From NCBI GenBank assembly GCA_958450325.1, contig OY288261.1:16047277-16111276 (forward strand): a stretch of 64,000 nt of DNA, written 5' to 3'. This DNA is from Agrostemma githago (Eukaryota; Streptophyta; Magnoliopsida; Caryophyllales; Caryophyllaceae). Shown here piece after piece: positions 30,972-43,080 of this stretch. The notes beneath the pieces are model-generated. The model ran no database searches, was not told the origin of the DNA, and saw only the letters and a program-made list of their open reading frames with translations. Both the position numbers and the translations under genes were made by a program. Each line of letters begins with the position of its first letter. Positions within the stretch are counted from its first letter, which is position 1.

Positions 30972-32689
30972 CACATACTAACTACTAAACTATCCGAGTG
31001 GGTATTAGCGCACCCTACGCCCTTTCAACTCACGCGAGTGCACTTAGAGGAAAAGTGCACTCCGCAAGGCAAGTCGGGTCTTGCGACAAAACTGTGGATG
31101 CAACCGGACACAAAACACACAAACAAACAAACACACAAACAAACACATAGTCGGTTGCACCCAAAAGAAAACAAATACCGCTTCCCTCAAACAAGCGGTG
31201 AAAGAAGCACCGGTTTAGGACTCGAGGCAAGTGACAACGTTCCCAAGCTAGACATACAAACCAAGGTGAACTAAACCCTAATAGTATGACGATAAAGCAA
31301 CAAAAACGTTGGTAACTTACCTAGGTCCTCCTAACTTTCTAAAAACGTACTACGGGACGATCGGCGGAGTGGAAAAGTGAAGAACCACGGTGTTAGTAGA
31401 CACTGTAGGTAAGTGAGACCCCGCCCCCTTTAGCGTGAGCCAAGAGGGTCGTCCCATGTCCAAAACCGCCTAACTAGTCCAAGTAAAAAGGTGGAAATAT
31501 GCAAAATGAGGGAAGACCGACTAATGCCGCTATCATCCTTCCTCGGGACTCGGTCCTTTCGTAGGCTCTTCACGGCAAAAGTCGGAAAAAGGCTTATTTT
31601 TGTGGGGATTTCTTTTTGTGAGACGGGTTTTCTTTTGGCATTTTCTTTCTCTTCGACATATTTGCTTTCTTTTGCCATGCCATTTCTTTTTTTCTTTTTT
31701 TTTCTATTTTCTTTTTGGCTTCTGTGCCTTTTGTTTTTCTTCATTCTTTTCTTTCTTTCATTTTTTCTTTCTTTTCTTTTCTTTGCCCTTTTTTGGCAAG
31801 ATTTGGCTTTTTTGGCATTTCTAGACAATTAAGAAAGAGAGAATCAACAATTTGCAATTTATTGTGTGGAGATGTGTATGAGGTAGGTGAATGGGTAAGT
31901 TGGGACGAGCCCTCCCCTTCTAACCCACAAAAAGTGGAGGACTTGGACTAATCAAACAATCCTAAACACGGTCACCTAAGGGACGAGACTCGGTAACCAA
32001 GGCCTTTTCACACCGTGGGTGGTCATAATGGTCAAAATGCAAATCCCGTAGTAAATTCCTAGTAAGCTAGGTGTACTCAAGGTAAAGGACCAACGGATTC
32101 ATTGATTTAGGGTCATTCTACTAGAGTAAAGTCCAAGATTTGATTTATACTACTAGGAAGGGAATGTAAGCACTCACACACTAGCCTCTAAACCGGATTT
32201 TTGAAAACGGTTTACACACACAAGACACACTACAAAACACGAAACAAAGACACGACGAAAACGAACGAAAGAAAAAGAAACAAAAGGGCAACAAAATAAA
32301 ATAAAACAAGACAAACACATAAACAAAGCACACACCACCCCGAATTTCCAAACAAGTCATCAAATCCACCACAAGAATGTACAAGCTCCACCCGAACACA
32401 CCTCAACACAACCTTCTCCAAACATCACAGGGAATAAAGAGGGAAAGAGGGTTAGAGGATGTTACCGGATGTCTTCAAAGCTTTCCAAACAACGGAGATT
32501 AGGCAACCTATAAGGAAAAGGGAGGCAAAACACACACAATACAAAACAAATATACGACACAACGACACAAAGGAAAAAGACACAAGAAGAAAATCTTTTT
32601 GATTTTTGTGAAATTTTTTCAAATTTTTAGGTATTTTTTAAAGGTTTTTCGAGAAAGGAAAAAATAAAACTAACTACGATAGAATATCG
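30972..32689 (-). other. Athila-B 3' non-coding tail
   Basis: Collinear with 21801-23468 of Athila-A and 61009-62698 of Athila-E. On the sense strand it has an A/G-rich segment (31830-31600) and a CCGCTT/AAGCGG foldback (about 31180-31200). No supportable gene. Confidence 0.6.
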
Positions 32690-32728
32690 CTCCCCCACAC
32701 TTAAACCGAGCAATGTCCTCATATGCTC
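32690..32728 (-). other. Internal polypurine tract with hairpin, Athila-B
   Basis: The sense strand has TAAGTGTGGGGGAG (32703-32690), nearly identical to the 3' polypurine tract, preceded by a hairpin with arms GAGCA/TGCTC (32728-32708). It lies 1.75 kb upstream of the 3' tract. It resembles the central polypurine tracts known from lentiviruses and Ty1. Confidence 0.7.
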
Positions 32729-32830
32729 AATCATAGTGTGCGGAGAGACAAAAGAAAAAGAAAAGAAACTAAGAAAATAAAGCTAAAAATCAAAAATAAA
32801 GTGAAGAAAAGGTAGAAGGTGTCCGGCCGG

Positions 32831-33188
32831 GGTGTAGTCAAGTCACCATGGGCCGAGACAAGAAAAGTTATGGATGGGGGAAGAAAATAAAAAGAAGGAA
32901 ATAAAAGGAAATGGGAGGGGAGGGCTAGGTGTAATCAAGTCACTTAGCCCGGATTCCGCCTAAATCCGACTAAATCCTCAAAAAGAAAGAGTGGAAAAAC
33001 TTGTAAAATTTGGATTTTGAAAATGACTCTCGATGTAGTCACGTCATCGAGAGTCGGAAGCAACAACTACCAAGGCCTCGAAGGCCACTAAGATACCATG
33101 ACTCAAGGGGAAGGGGGCAAACAAGAGAAAAGCAAGCAATAAAAGACGGAAAAGAAAGGATAGTTGCCGTACCGACCGATTAGCAACT
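32831..33188 (-). ncRNA. Conserved hairpin series of Athila-B
   Basis: Reverse-strand counterparts of the Athila-A hairpins. HP1 33162-33188 (AGTTGC/GCAACT). HP2 33074-33086 (GGCCT-TCG-AGGCC, a C-G to T-A compensatory change against Athila-A). HP3 33025-33055 (same 11-bp arms, loop ACGTGACTA on the sense strand). HP4 32922-32950 (10-bp arms GGGCTAGGTG with one G-T pair, loop ACTTGATTA). HP5 32831-32847 (GGTG/CACC, loop ACTTGACTA). Confidence 0.72.
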
Positions 33189-33411
33189 CACTTCCTCCAT
33201 CGTCTCAATGATCAATATAGGCGCTTGCTTGTTGTCTTCGTTGTCATCCTCCTTCAAGCTTGATAAAACCGCATGGTTGGGTAGTAATGGTAGGGGGTGG
33301 GATTTGATGTGAATACCGGTCTAAAGTAGATAGAAGATGAAGTGAGGATATGAAAATGAAGTATGTGGGTGGTATGATATGAGCAAGGAAGGTAGGGAGG
33401 TTGGGTGGGGG

Positions 33412-33419
33412 TATATAAT
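33412..33419 (-). promoter_or_regulatory. TATA-like box of Athila-B internal promoter
   Basis: ATTATATA on the minus strand, 55 bp downstream of the nearest internal palindrome. Confidence 0.55.
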
Positions 33420-33473
33420 GGTTGGGTGGGCTTGAATGTCGAAGAAGAAGCACCAAAAAGGAGTAGGGGACCA

Positions 33474-33637
33474 TCCCGGTCGGGATGGATGATCCCGATC
33501 GGGTAGATAAACCCTTCCCGGTCGGGAAGCCTCCTTCCCGATCGGGATGACACTCCAGTGGACTCGGTTTTTGGCACCCTCATCCCGATCGGGACGGCCC
33601 CATCCCGGTCGGGACGACACACCCTTCCCGGTCGGGA
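33474..33637. promoter_or_regulatory. Internal palindrome array of Athila-B
   Basis: Seven TCCCGRTCGGGA palindromes start at 33474, 33493, 33516, 33536, 33583, 33603 and 33626 (spacing 19, 23, 20, 47, 20, 23). The spacer contains GGACTCGGTTTTTGGCACC, which parallels CCCGGTTTTTGGGG in Tat-A. Confidence 0.9.
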
Positions 33638-33951
33638 AGGGTCTTCATGACTCCCATGACCCCAAAAACCGACTTCCTTACTCACGATCCAAGCTCTATC
33701 ACTAACCACTCCTTTCTAGGAGTCACCTTCACTTCACCTATCACAATAAACTCAAAATACACATCAAATTCACTCCCTCACATCGCTCATCGAAATACCA
33801 AAACAATTACAAGAATCCCACAAAAACAAACAAATCCAAGAAACAAAACACACAAATACAAGCACAAGTATTCTAAAGAAGAGGAGAGGGGAATATACAA
33901 CATGACGGTTCTTTTAGGAACTCCGTCAAACCTAGGATGGTGGACTCTTCT

Positions 33952-35298
33952 TCAACCGTAGCCCTCAAGGGCATGGAGGAGCAAGTCGAACGCGCTACCG
34001 ACATCATAGTGAAGGCCCAAGAAGCGCTCGAGCTTAACCGACCTCCACGGCCTCCAAGGAGGAGGCACGAAGTAGGAATCCCAAGACCCTACATCATCTT
34101 CAAAGTAGTCTCCGGGGTCTATCCATCCTACGAGCTTCACCGACCTCTTCCTCCCTAGGCATTGCCTCCAATCACTAGCAAGCTTCATCTCCAAGAAACA
34201 AGGCGCAAAAAGCGGTTTTGGCCTCACTTCTTTGTTGCACACCCCCACACTTGCCTCAAGTTGTGGTTCCCCATCTTCATCACTCGGCCCCACATCATCT
34301 TGGAGAGGAGAATCGAAACTTCTACCGGCGGTTTCAATCTTTTCCAAGTCATCTCTCGGTGTACTAGCAAGGGGCTCTTGATGCTTGTCCAAATTATCGC
34401 ACAAGGGCAACTCAAGGCTATCAATTTCACCCAACATCCTCACAAATTCCACCAACCCATCCAACTCACTATCCTCCTCCAATTCCTCACCAAGAATGCC
34501 TTCACCAAGGGCCATCTCCTCATTCGTCTCTTTTTGGGTAGACGATTGAGGTTCTTCAAAGCAAATCTCTCTATCAAAGGGAACTACATCGGCGGCTTCG
34601 TAATTCGGTTGCTCCTCTCTCTCAAGTGGGCACCCTCCATATAAATATGATGCTCGGGATAAAGACATTACAGTTTGAACCGATAATGCATTTAAATGAG
34701 CATTCCTCGCCTCGTTTCCCCTTCAGATTTGGGCCATTAATTCCTCTTGTTCTTTTTTTAATTGAATGGCCGTTTCTTGGATGCTCCTTTGCATTTGAAG
34801 CATAGAATGAAACACCTCCGTGTCGGGTAATTGGTGATCACTGGGGTCTTTTAAAGCTCCTTGATAATCTTGATGATGCCCAAAGGGTGGGGCATCATAT
34901 TGTTGGTAGCAAGGTTGGGGTGATTGGTAGTATTGTGGGTCATGGGGTTCATATTGTGGTTGGGGTGGAGGGTAATATGGTGGGTTTTGGGGAAATTGGC
35001 TTCCATACGGTGAATCTTGATTGAACATGGTGGGTTCACAATTATAGCTTGAGTAATAGCCACCATGATCGTAGGAGTGATAGTCATTCACTTGTTGGTA
35101 GCCGTTTTCATAATCTTGAAGATCATACCCGTCTTGATTACCCCAAGAAGCTTGATAATGGTAGGGGGACTTCATGTCATACCCTTGGTTCATGGAAGAA
35201 GAGTGGTAGCTCATATCGGCTCCCGAGTGTGTGGAGTTTAGATCAAACCCCATGCTCGCTCGAAAATCGTAGCTCATACCCGGTTGGAAACCACTCAT
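33952..35298 (-). pseudogene. Athila-B gag-derived ORF, one in-frame TGA
   Basis: Start ATG at 35298. Residues 1-150 are Tyr/Gln/Asn/Pro-rich low complexity (runs such as YYPPPQPQYEPHDPQYY), matching in style the low-complexity part of Athila-A gag. Then comes FHSMLQMQRSIQETAIQLKK, corresponding to the Met/Gln helix at the end of Athila-A gag. TGA at 34723-34725 interrupts the frame, but the same frame stays open to 33952 for about another 257 residues, acidic and ending SAFDLLLHALEGYG, which matches the end of the Athila-A protease ORF. The capsid domain, zinc knuckle and protease active site are all missing. The ORF is thus an internally deleted gag-protease remnant of about 448 codons that has kept its frame. 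Confidence 0.75.
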
Positions 35299-35537
35299 CC
35301 TAGCAACCGTCCGTTAAAGCGGCTCTAAGTTGCAAGAAGAAGATAGTCACCACCTCTAAGCACAAACTGTAGACTAAGAACAAACGTGAGAAGTCTAGTG
35401 CTTTTTGGGCACTAGAGAAGAAAGAAATAAACCCCACACACACACACAAGAAGCAAAGTAACAAAAAGAAAAAAAAGAAAAACACAACACAAAGACAAAG
35501 TCGAGTAACTAAGAAAACAAAGTCCAAACTAGCACCG

Positions 35538-35555
35538 TCCCCGGCAACAGCGCCA
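35538..35555 (-). other. Athila-B primer binding site
   Basis: The minus strand reads TGGCGCTGTTGCCGGGGA, one base different from the Athila-A site (C to T at position 7, which still allows G-U pairing with the tRNA). A leader of about 240 bp separates it from the ORF. Confidence 0.9.
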
Positions 35556-35558
35556 AAT

Positions 35559-37199
35559 TGATGGTAGGGATTCGTCACGTCCCAACCATCAATAATATAA
35601 CCGGCTAACCTAACTGGGGTAGATAGGGTAAGTCGGGTCGAATCCACGGGGACGGTTATGTATAGCCTAGACTAAGGTCGCCTAAATACTAGACTAAGTC
35701 AACGGACTAAGCTAAACTACTATGATGAGAAGGGGGGAAGGCTAAGGCTATGACTAAGGAAAACAAACAAAGAAACGGGCTAGGATTAGGTCGGGGTCAA
35801 AGGGGTAACGGAATGGTCGAGGGAGAACTAGAGCGAAGGAGGTAGTAGGGTAATCTAGGTTGGTCCGGGCTCTCGCAACTTAGACCTACCTAGAGGTTCC
35901 ACCTAGAACCCATCTCGGCGACACACACGACAAACGGGGTTCTAGCGCGCTATGGTGGCCTAGGTCGAATCCGGGCTCTCGCTACTTAGACCGACCTAGG
36001 GGTCGTCCTCTCCGGGCTCTCACAACTTAGTGAGGAAACCGAACCCACAACAAACTAACACCCACAAAAGAAAGACAAGAAAAACAAGCATTCTCAACTA
36101 CTTAGTCATTCAAGCAATTCAACAAACATGTGATGTGCACCAATCCAAGAGAAAACCCAAATCTTCCACCAACATCTCTAACAAACCCTTAATCACCCAA
36201 TCAACACCCTAATCACCTTACTAACCCTAGCAAGAACACTACTCTAACATAATCCAACTACAACTAACAAGAACAAGGGGAATCATCAAAAGAAACAAAA
36301 CAAACATGAAGATACTACTGAAAACTATGAACATCAAACATAACAATGAACAAAGATTCAAACTTGATGAACAAAAATGGATTAAGAGTAAAAGGAGAAG
36401 AAGATTGTACCAAACTAGTGAAGAGGAAAGATTGAAACTTGCATTAATGAAGAAAACCCAAAACAAACCACCAAGGTTGTCAATCTTGGATGGATCTTGA
36501 AGAATTCCCTTAATACAAGTACTAAACTAGGTTTAACTACTAATTACCGACTAATCTACCCTAATCTAATCTAATCTAACCTAAAGTAGTCTAGGGTTTA
36601 AGGAGAGGTGAAGAATATGAAAAGCATAACATAAGATTACAAGAGGAAGAGTATATATAGGGTTTAAGAATGAAAGGAGAAGAAAGAAAGCAAAGCACGG
36701 CAACAGCACGCCCGTCCCGGCCGAGACGGGGTGGTCCCGATCGGGACGAGGTCGGTCCCGGTCGGGACGCCATGGTCCCGGTCGGGATGGACCCTCAGTA
36801 GGCTCATCTTCGTTTCCTTCTTCATCCAGGACAGGATGAGGCCATACCCGTTCGGGATGAGCCTTGTAGGCCTCCATTATGAACTTTTTGGTCTCTCCTT
36901 GCTTCTCATGGGCTTCCCATCGATTCTCGGGACTCGGGATCGGGTCTCGGAGGCTCGGGATTGGGTCCCAAGGTCTCGGGGTCGATTCCAAGGCATCGAA
37001 TCATCGTTCCTTTACTCCGTTGGCTCCAAAATGTGTATGTATAGAGTCGGAATCGCTCCAACTCTTCCAAATCGGTCTCGGGAACCTGAAACGAACTAAA
37101 GGAAGCATAAGAAGCCCCTAAACCGCTCCTAAGGAGCGATTCTACAAGGAAAATGGGACCAAAACACTACAAAATAGGCACTACAAACCACACTTATCA
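35559..37199 (-). repeat. Athila-B 5' LTR
   Basis: 1,641 bp, TG..CA on the minus strand, same length as the 3' LTR. U3 palindromes are at 36715-36857 and TATATATA at 36652-36659. Confidence 0.95.
36652..36857 (-). promoter_or_regulatory. Athila-B 5' LTR promoter: palindrome array and TATA
   Basis: Palindromes run from 36857 down to 36715, better preserved in the four-copy block than in the 3' LTR (TCCCGATCGGGA, TCCCGGTCGGGA intact). The spacer on the sense strand reads GATGAGCCTACTGAGGG, sharing GAGCCTACTG with the Tat-A intron module. TATATATA is at 36652-36659. Confidence 0.85.
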
Positions 37200-37204
37200 A
37201 TCCT

Positions 37205-38481
37205 GCATGAGTGTATGCATTCCTAGTTATGTGCAGCGTGTTTGAACAACCCAACCCAAATAAAATACTAAAAATCTGGATTCAACCACGCCAACATATT
37301 CAACTGCACCCAATTCTGTTTTCGAAAAATTTATCATTTTTTTTTCAAAACAACCTTTTAAACACCGGTACTCCGAGCAAATCATGATTTCTAAAAGAAA
37401 AGAGAAAACCATTTCAAACGCTATCGTCATGGCAAATTTTACACCCGACATTTTCAAACAAAATATATTTTCAAACGTCATCACGTGACTAAAGTAAAAC
37501 CCGCCAAACAACGAATACCGTTAATACTACCGGGGCTCCCAATTAAGGAGATCAAGGTACACCAAACGGTTACATTTTATTTTCAAAAAAAAGAAAGTTT
37601 TTACACACATACCATTAACACAACCGAAGCTTCAATTAATGAAGTCAAGGAATCCAAAACGGTCACATCCCCGAAATATTTTTCACAATACGTCTTCCCC
37701 ACCGTCGGATACCGATTAAGGCAACCAACGAACGTGGGTCACTCGTTTTCAAAAAAAAAAAAACATTGTTCATCACCTAAGTTCTTCGATAAAAATTTAG
37801 TTACACCCTTAAAACACCATCGTTGGATCACTTGCACCGCGAATATCGAGCTAGCTAATTAATAGTACTTTCGATAAAAGCATCGCGTCATTGTTTTCAA
37901 AACTGGTTTTCCTAAAGGACCGTGTTCCCTTTCAAAAAAAAACTTTACACTCTTGCTATCACCAGACTCCGGACGCACGCGCATAGCAACGTATCTTTTT
38001 ATCACAGACGATGTCACCACACCATCGTCACCTTAATTTACAAAACCATCTTTGTCAAAACTCTACTCGCGAGTATCGGTCGTTTTCAAAAAAATGTCAA
38101 AATTCTTTGATCCTGAGCCGGGATCGCGATCAACTTCTTACGGCGTACAACCGTGTGTTAAGTTGTCTGTGTTAGTTACTAGGATCGCCTCTACTCGAGG
38201 CCTTACATTTTGGGTCGTCTCATTTTGAAAAGTCCTCTTTCAGCCTCACCTCCGAGGTTTGTATCAAATCGTCTCGTCACAGAGATCTAAGAATTCTTCA
38301 GGTGTTTCGCCGAATACACTAAGAGTCTAAAGCACCCGAGTTCCTAAATCAATGACCGTACGCACCCGCGAGTCAAGGGTCTCATTTCCGCATCGCTCAG
38401 CCGCGAGCATCCTTCGAGTCTCTAAGACGTCCGACGAAACTTCCCTGATTCCCGATGTTATCTTGCAGAAATCATCCTCCA
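37205..38481 (+). other. Tat-C leader, second part
   Basis: Continues the Tat-C leader after Athila-B. No supportable gene. Several A-runs after TTTTC recur (for example 37746, 37936, 38085). Confidence 0.7.
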
Positions 38482-38620
38482 TCATGACTCCAACCTCGAA
38501 TTTCAGTGTCAAAGATCTAACTCACATGGTTTACAACCTCGTCACCTCCGTGACCTCTATTGAGGCCTCTATTCGTAACCTCAACGAGCGGATGGACTCC
38601 CTCGCAACCAAAACCCAAAA
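38482..38620 (+). pseudogene. Tat-C gag N-terminus
   Basis: ATG at 38482 opens MTPTSNFSVKDLTHMVYNLV, a helical start of about 46 residues like those of Tat-A and Tat-G, broken at 38621 by the chromovirus-type insertion. On the other side of that insertion only the gag C-terminus remains. Confidence 0.7.
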
Positions 38621-39192
38621 TGTAATACCCGTATTTTATAGAGGTCAAACAGGAGTCAAATCGAGCAAATAAGCAGCCTTAACCCGTTCAGTCTCGAGCT
38701 ATTAAACAAACCTGGTCGCGGAGTGGGCCTCGCACACCTTAAACACCTTTAATACCCACTAACAATTTTATATTCCTTATTAAACTAACCTTACACACCT
38801 TTTATGTATATATATATATATATACCTTGTTTATGTTAACCTAAACCTACTCACATATACTACCACTACAATAATCGCCGCGCACATTAGCTAGCATCCC
38901 CATATTCGTTAATCCGAGCAAGAGGAAGGAAAGATAAGTTGAGTCGCTCCATCGATAGGTATGTGTATATAGTCCTCTCCGTTCTAGCAATTGTTAGTTC
39001 TATGTTAACGTCAAGTTAGTAGCGGTTGAGTATTGTTTTGAAGAGGGTTGTGGTCGTGGTGGTTGATGTGTCGGGTTGTTCTACTTTTCTCGTGTCGTTT
39101 TGGTTATGTTAATCGAGGGTACCTGTTGCTGTATGCTGGTCTTGTTGTCGTCGTCGGTTTCTATCGTCGTACTGTTATTGCGGTTGTGGTCG

Positions 39193-42100
39193 TTTAATCC
39201 CCTAGAAATTCTAACGCAATACAGTGGCGGAAACACTGTAGAGTTGGGATTAAAACACACTGACAAACTATATCTTATTAAAAGAAATGGTAAGTTAATA
39301 CAAAGGCCTCTTTTTACAAAAGGGCTAAAAAGAAAATTCTCCAAACGGGTTAAACAAATCCATAAATTATATGAATAGAGAAAGAGTAGGATCCACGCTA
39401 CTCGCTAGCTCACACCCAAAACCCAGCAGCAAATACCTGTCATGTTATAAACATAACAGCCACGTCAGTTGGGAGTAACTCGGACGTTCTCCCAGCCATA
39501 TTATATCATATGGAAAAATAATAGTATTATTATATCAAAATACTTAAAATGAGAAAACATTAAAAACGATATAATAAAAATAAGTTTTCGGAGAAAACTT
39601 AAAACACTTGCCAACCTGCAAGTCAAAATCAATCGATAATAATAATCCAAAATGGCGTTATGGAAATTCGATCGGTGTGCACAAGGCTAGACTTTCACTA
39701 GGATAATACTAAACTAGCTTCAAGAAATTTAGTCAAAACAAATCAGACTTCGGTCTCTAACTAGGCAACTCAACTATAACAGGACTGCGTGCAACGAGGT
39801 CCTGGCTTAAGTAATGTACACCCCTCCTGGACACCAACCGTAATCCAGTTCAACCCGACGACGACTTACACGATGCGATATCTAAGTTTAAGGTCAAAAT
39901 ATACACACTCCTGAACACAAACCATGCTCAGTTCAACGACCAATGTGTCTCTAACTAGACACACCAGCTTTATAGTTGATGGCAAAACGTACATCCCAGA
40001 ATATATTACTCTAACCCCACACTTCTCTTTATTCCAAACTCCAAAACACGCCATTATCGATAGTCAAAAGTAAATATAATCAATATAAATGATACGAAGA
40101 TAAAAAGGAATAAACATCTTATATTAAAAGGGGAACTTTCTATAAATAGAAACTCACCACTTTTAGAAACTTACTAAAAATAGAAATATTATTATAGAAA
40201 ATACGTAAGTTATTAAAAATAAGTAAAATGTATAAAAATAGCATTTCTAACGAAATTAACATTTTATTATTATCGTCGTTATCGTAACTTTATTATATTT
40301 CTAAATTCGTTACTCAAAATATAAATAAAATATAATAAGTCAATATATAGTATTTTATAAATAATTAGGAAATCGAGTTAAAACTATAAATTTTAGAAAT
40401 GAGATGTTTTAAGAAAAACGATATCCAAAATTAATTGAGTCAACGAGTTTTATAAATGAAATGAGATTTACAAAGATTTCAAATTAGTTTTTAATAAATA
40501 ACTTTTACTAATAAATAATACGAATTTTAATAAAAATAGTCAATCGGAAAATATTAGTGAAAATAGTCTCGACTAAAAATATATTTAAACTAAAACGACT
40601 AATTTCTCATTTATTAGTATAAACCGTAAAATGAAAATTAATTTATTGAACGAGTATACAAACCTCGATTATAATATGAAAATACGATTTTGAGTTAAAA
40701 TTATAATTTAACAAAATATGACGAAATTATGAAATCGATATTATTTAATTACTAGTGTCACGATAACCAACAAAATATTATAACGATCGTAAATAATTAA
40801 ATTACTAACGATTTATAAAACGATATCGAAAACTTGTAAAATATTTATAAGTCACACAATTTGAAAGTAATATTTTTAGCAAATAATAAATAGCTAAAAT
40901 TAGAAAATCGAAGTTAAAATATTTACTACATACTACTACTCAAACATACGATATAAAATCGAGTAACGTCCTAAAGTTACCTTGAGTCAAAAATTCGAAT
41001 CGATCTCATACTTGCCTACTAGCATAGTCCGAACTCCAAATCTTCAATAGCACGCCTTAACTTTCGTGACGTGAATCGCTAGCCTTCCAAGTACGCTCCA
41101 CTAAGAAATTCGAGACATAAAGAAACAGAAACAAAGACATCGGAATTAAAGAAGATTGGAAAGAAACGGAGGAAATAAGAAAAATGACAAAGCAAAACGA
41201 AGGGGAGGGAAAAGGAATCGAGATTGAGATTAGGAAGGATAAGGTTCTGAACCGAGACAAAGGATTGAGTAACATCATGACGATAACATGAACGGAAACA
41301 ATAACCGGGCAACCAGAAACAACGAACTAGACAACCCGGTTGACAAACACGCCGAAAGGCAACAATAATAATGCATAGCAGCAGCAACAAGCTCTAACAG
41401 CTACGGCAGCCGAAGAAGAACAGAAACAGAGGAACGGCAAGACAAGCAGAAGAAGAAGGAGATCACAGAACACGGAGAAAAGAAGAAAACTAAAGAACAT
41501 GCAGAGCATGAAGATGTGAATAGCAGCATCAACAGTAATAGCAACAACAAAAGATAGCAGAAATCAAACCCGAATCGACAATGATAGTAGTAGCGGCGCA
41601 CAAAGGATAAGAGAGGAAGAAAATGAAGAAAAGAAACAGTAGCACGTAATAACAGCCTGTAGTGACAATCGAACAGAAGAGATGAAGAGAAACATCGCGC
41701 AACGCAGCAGCCACGAGGAAACGATCAGGGAACGAGAAACAAATACGAGCAGGACAGGAGTAAAAGTGTATAACAACGTCAAATATCAGCGGTGATCACG
41801 CACATCATGACTCGAAAAACTGAGGAAAAGCGAACAAGATACAACAGCGCAGCAACGACAATAAAAATAGCAGTAGCACCAAAATCGAGAAGGGGACGAA
41901 AACGACAGCAGAAACAGGACAAATCAAACAGCCCATCAAGACGAAACAAAGGAAGAGAGCAGCAGTCCAACGAGATCAGCAGTAGCAGAAGACGAAAAGA
42001 GGCAGAGAAGGAAGAGAAACAGAACAGCGGCAGCATCCCAAAACGCAACAGCAGAAAAACGACAGCAATAGTGATGTCAAGGACGAAAATAAGCACAAGA

Positions 42101-43026
42101 AAACGGAGGGAGAAGGAAAGAAAAACAGCAGAACCAGTACCGTAACGGCAGCGTAGAACAGCAGCAGAGGCGCACCGCATAATGACAGAAAACAGAGGAA
42201 AAATAGGGCAACGAAGGGGAAGCTGCGAGACAGGGCGACGAAAACTGATGGACGAAGAAGAACGAGTAGAAGGGTAGGAGAGGGAAGCAAGAAACCGCAG
42301 AAGATGATGGGATGATGAAAAAGAAACGGTGGAGAGGAAGATTGAAGAGGTGGATTGCATTGATCAAATGAATGGGGACACGTCAAATAAAAAGAAGGAA
42401 AAAGGGAATGAACGTATAGCGGAAAACACGGGTTAGATGAATACAGATAGATTAAATGAATCGGGTTAGAAATACGAGTTCCGTAACGACAAGTTGACTG
42501 ACCCACGAATCGAATTAAAACGAGTTGATAAAGTTAATAAATAATCGGGCCGTCAAACGAAATGAGTAAGTAAATTATTCGGGACGAAAACGAAGCTTAT
42601 AGAGTTAAATAATTAGACGGTGAAATAGAATATCCCGATAAATAATAAATTTTCGATAAAGTAAATTAAATTTATTTCTTGAGGAAAGGTAATAAACGTT
42701 TTGACGAAACTTATAATAAATGAACTTCGAGCCGAAAATAGAAATTCTAGCTAAATACAAATAAATAAAAGAATTTAGAATTTAAATCGTCGAAATAGAT
42801 TTTTGATAAGAATTAAATTAAATATATAAAATAAATCGAAATAGAAATAAAAATATGTTTTAAATATAAGAAGAGTTTCCGAGACAAATAGAATTTTAGG
42901 AATTTGACACGATTAAACGATAAATTCATTTTATAATAATTTTGAGAATTACGAGTTAAATCGTAAAAATAAAAATAGGAACAAAATTTAATTTAATTTA
43001 AATTTATAAAAATCGGGGGTGTTACA
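39193..43026 (-). repeat. Chromovirus-type LTR, related to the solo LTR at 12803-16488
   Basis: Read on the minus strand it starts TGTAACACCCCCGAT and ends CTAGGGGATTA, with the terminal CA altered to AA. The stretch 39190-39990 is an inverted homologue of 15690-16488. The interval 41300-42400 is rich in GTTGCTGCT-type codon runs (sense) and gives many spurious ORFs. It is about 3.8 kb and lacks the MITE found in the relative. Confidence 0.82.
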
Positions 43027-43080
43027 ATCTTCCCCACTAAAAAGAAGTTTCGTCCTCGAAACTTATAAAAGCATAATCGA
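43027..43080 (-). other. Polypurine tract and pol tail of the inner chromovirus element
   Basis: Directly before the LTR, the sense strand encodes KFRGRNFFLVGKIVTP over the AGTGGGGAAGAT tract. This is the standard end of plant chromovirus pol running into the polypurine tract. It fixes the LTR at 39193-43026 as a 3' LTR. Confidence 0.78.

Larger units (their letters stand above)
29293..37199 (-). mobile_element. Athila-B: complete non-autonomous Athila-like element
   Basis: 7,907 bp with two LTRs of 1,641 bp each (29293-30933 and 35559-37199) and a perfect 5-bp target duplication ATCCT (29288-29292 and 37200-37204). The LTRs differ at about 30 positions by eye (near 1.8 percent) with no indel noticed. 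The internal 4.6 kb has a PBS, one gag-derived ORF with a single TGA, an internal palindrome promoter, the hairpin series, an internal polypurine tract, and a 3' hairpin/polypurine tract. It has no protease, RT, RNase H or integrase, so it must move in trans, if at all. Confidence 0.95.

Noticed and set aside
38803..38826. TATATATA run as a tandem repeat of interest
   Set aside because: Short, and best read as the TATA region of the outer chromovirus LTR.
41779..42506. Long overlapping minus-strand open frames rich in Ser, Phe, Leu and Cys
   Set aside because: They lie in the R/U5-like part of a chromovirus LTR with GCTGCTGTT-type runs, overlap in several frames, and have no domain or conservation in the related LTR.
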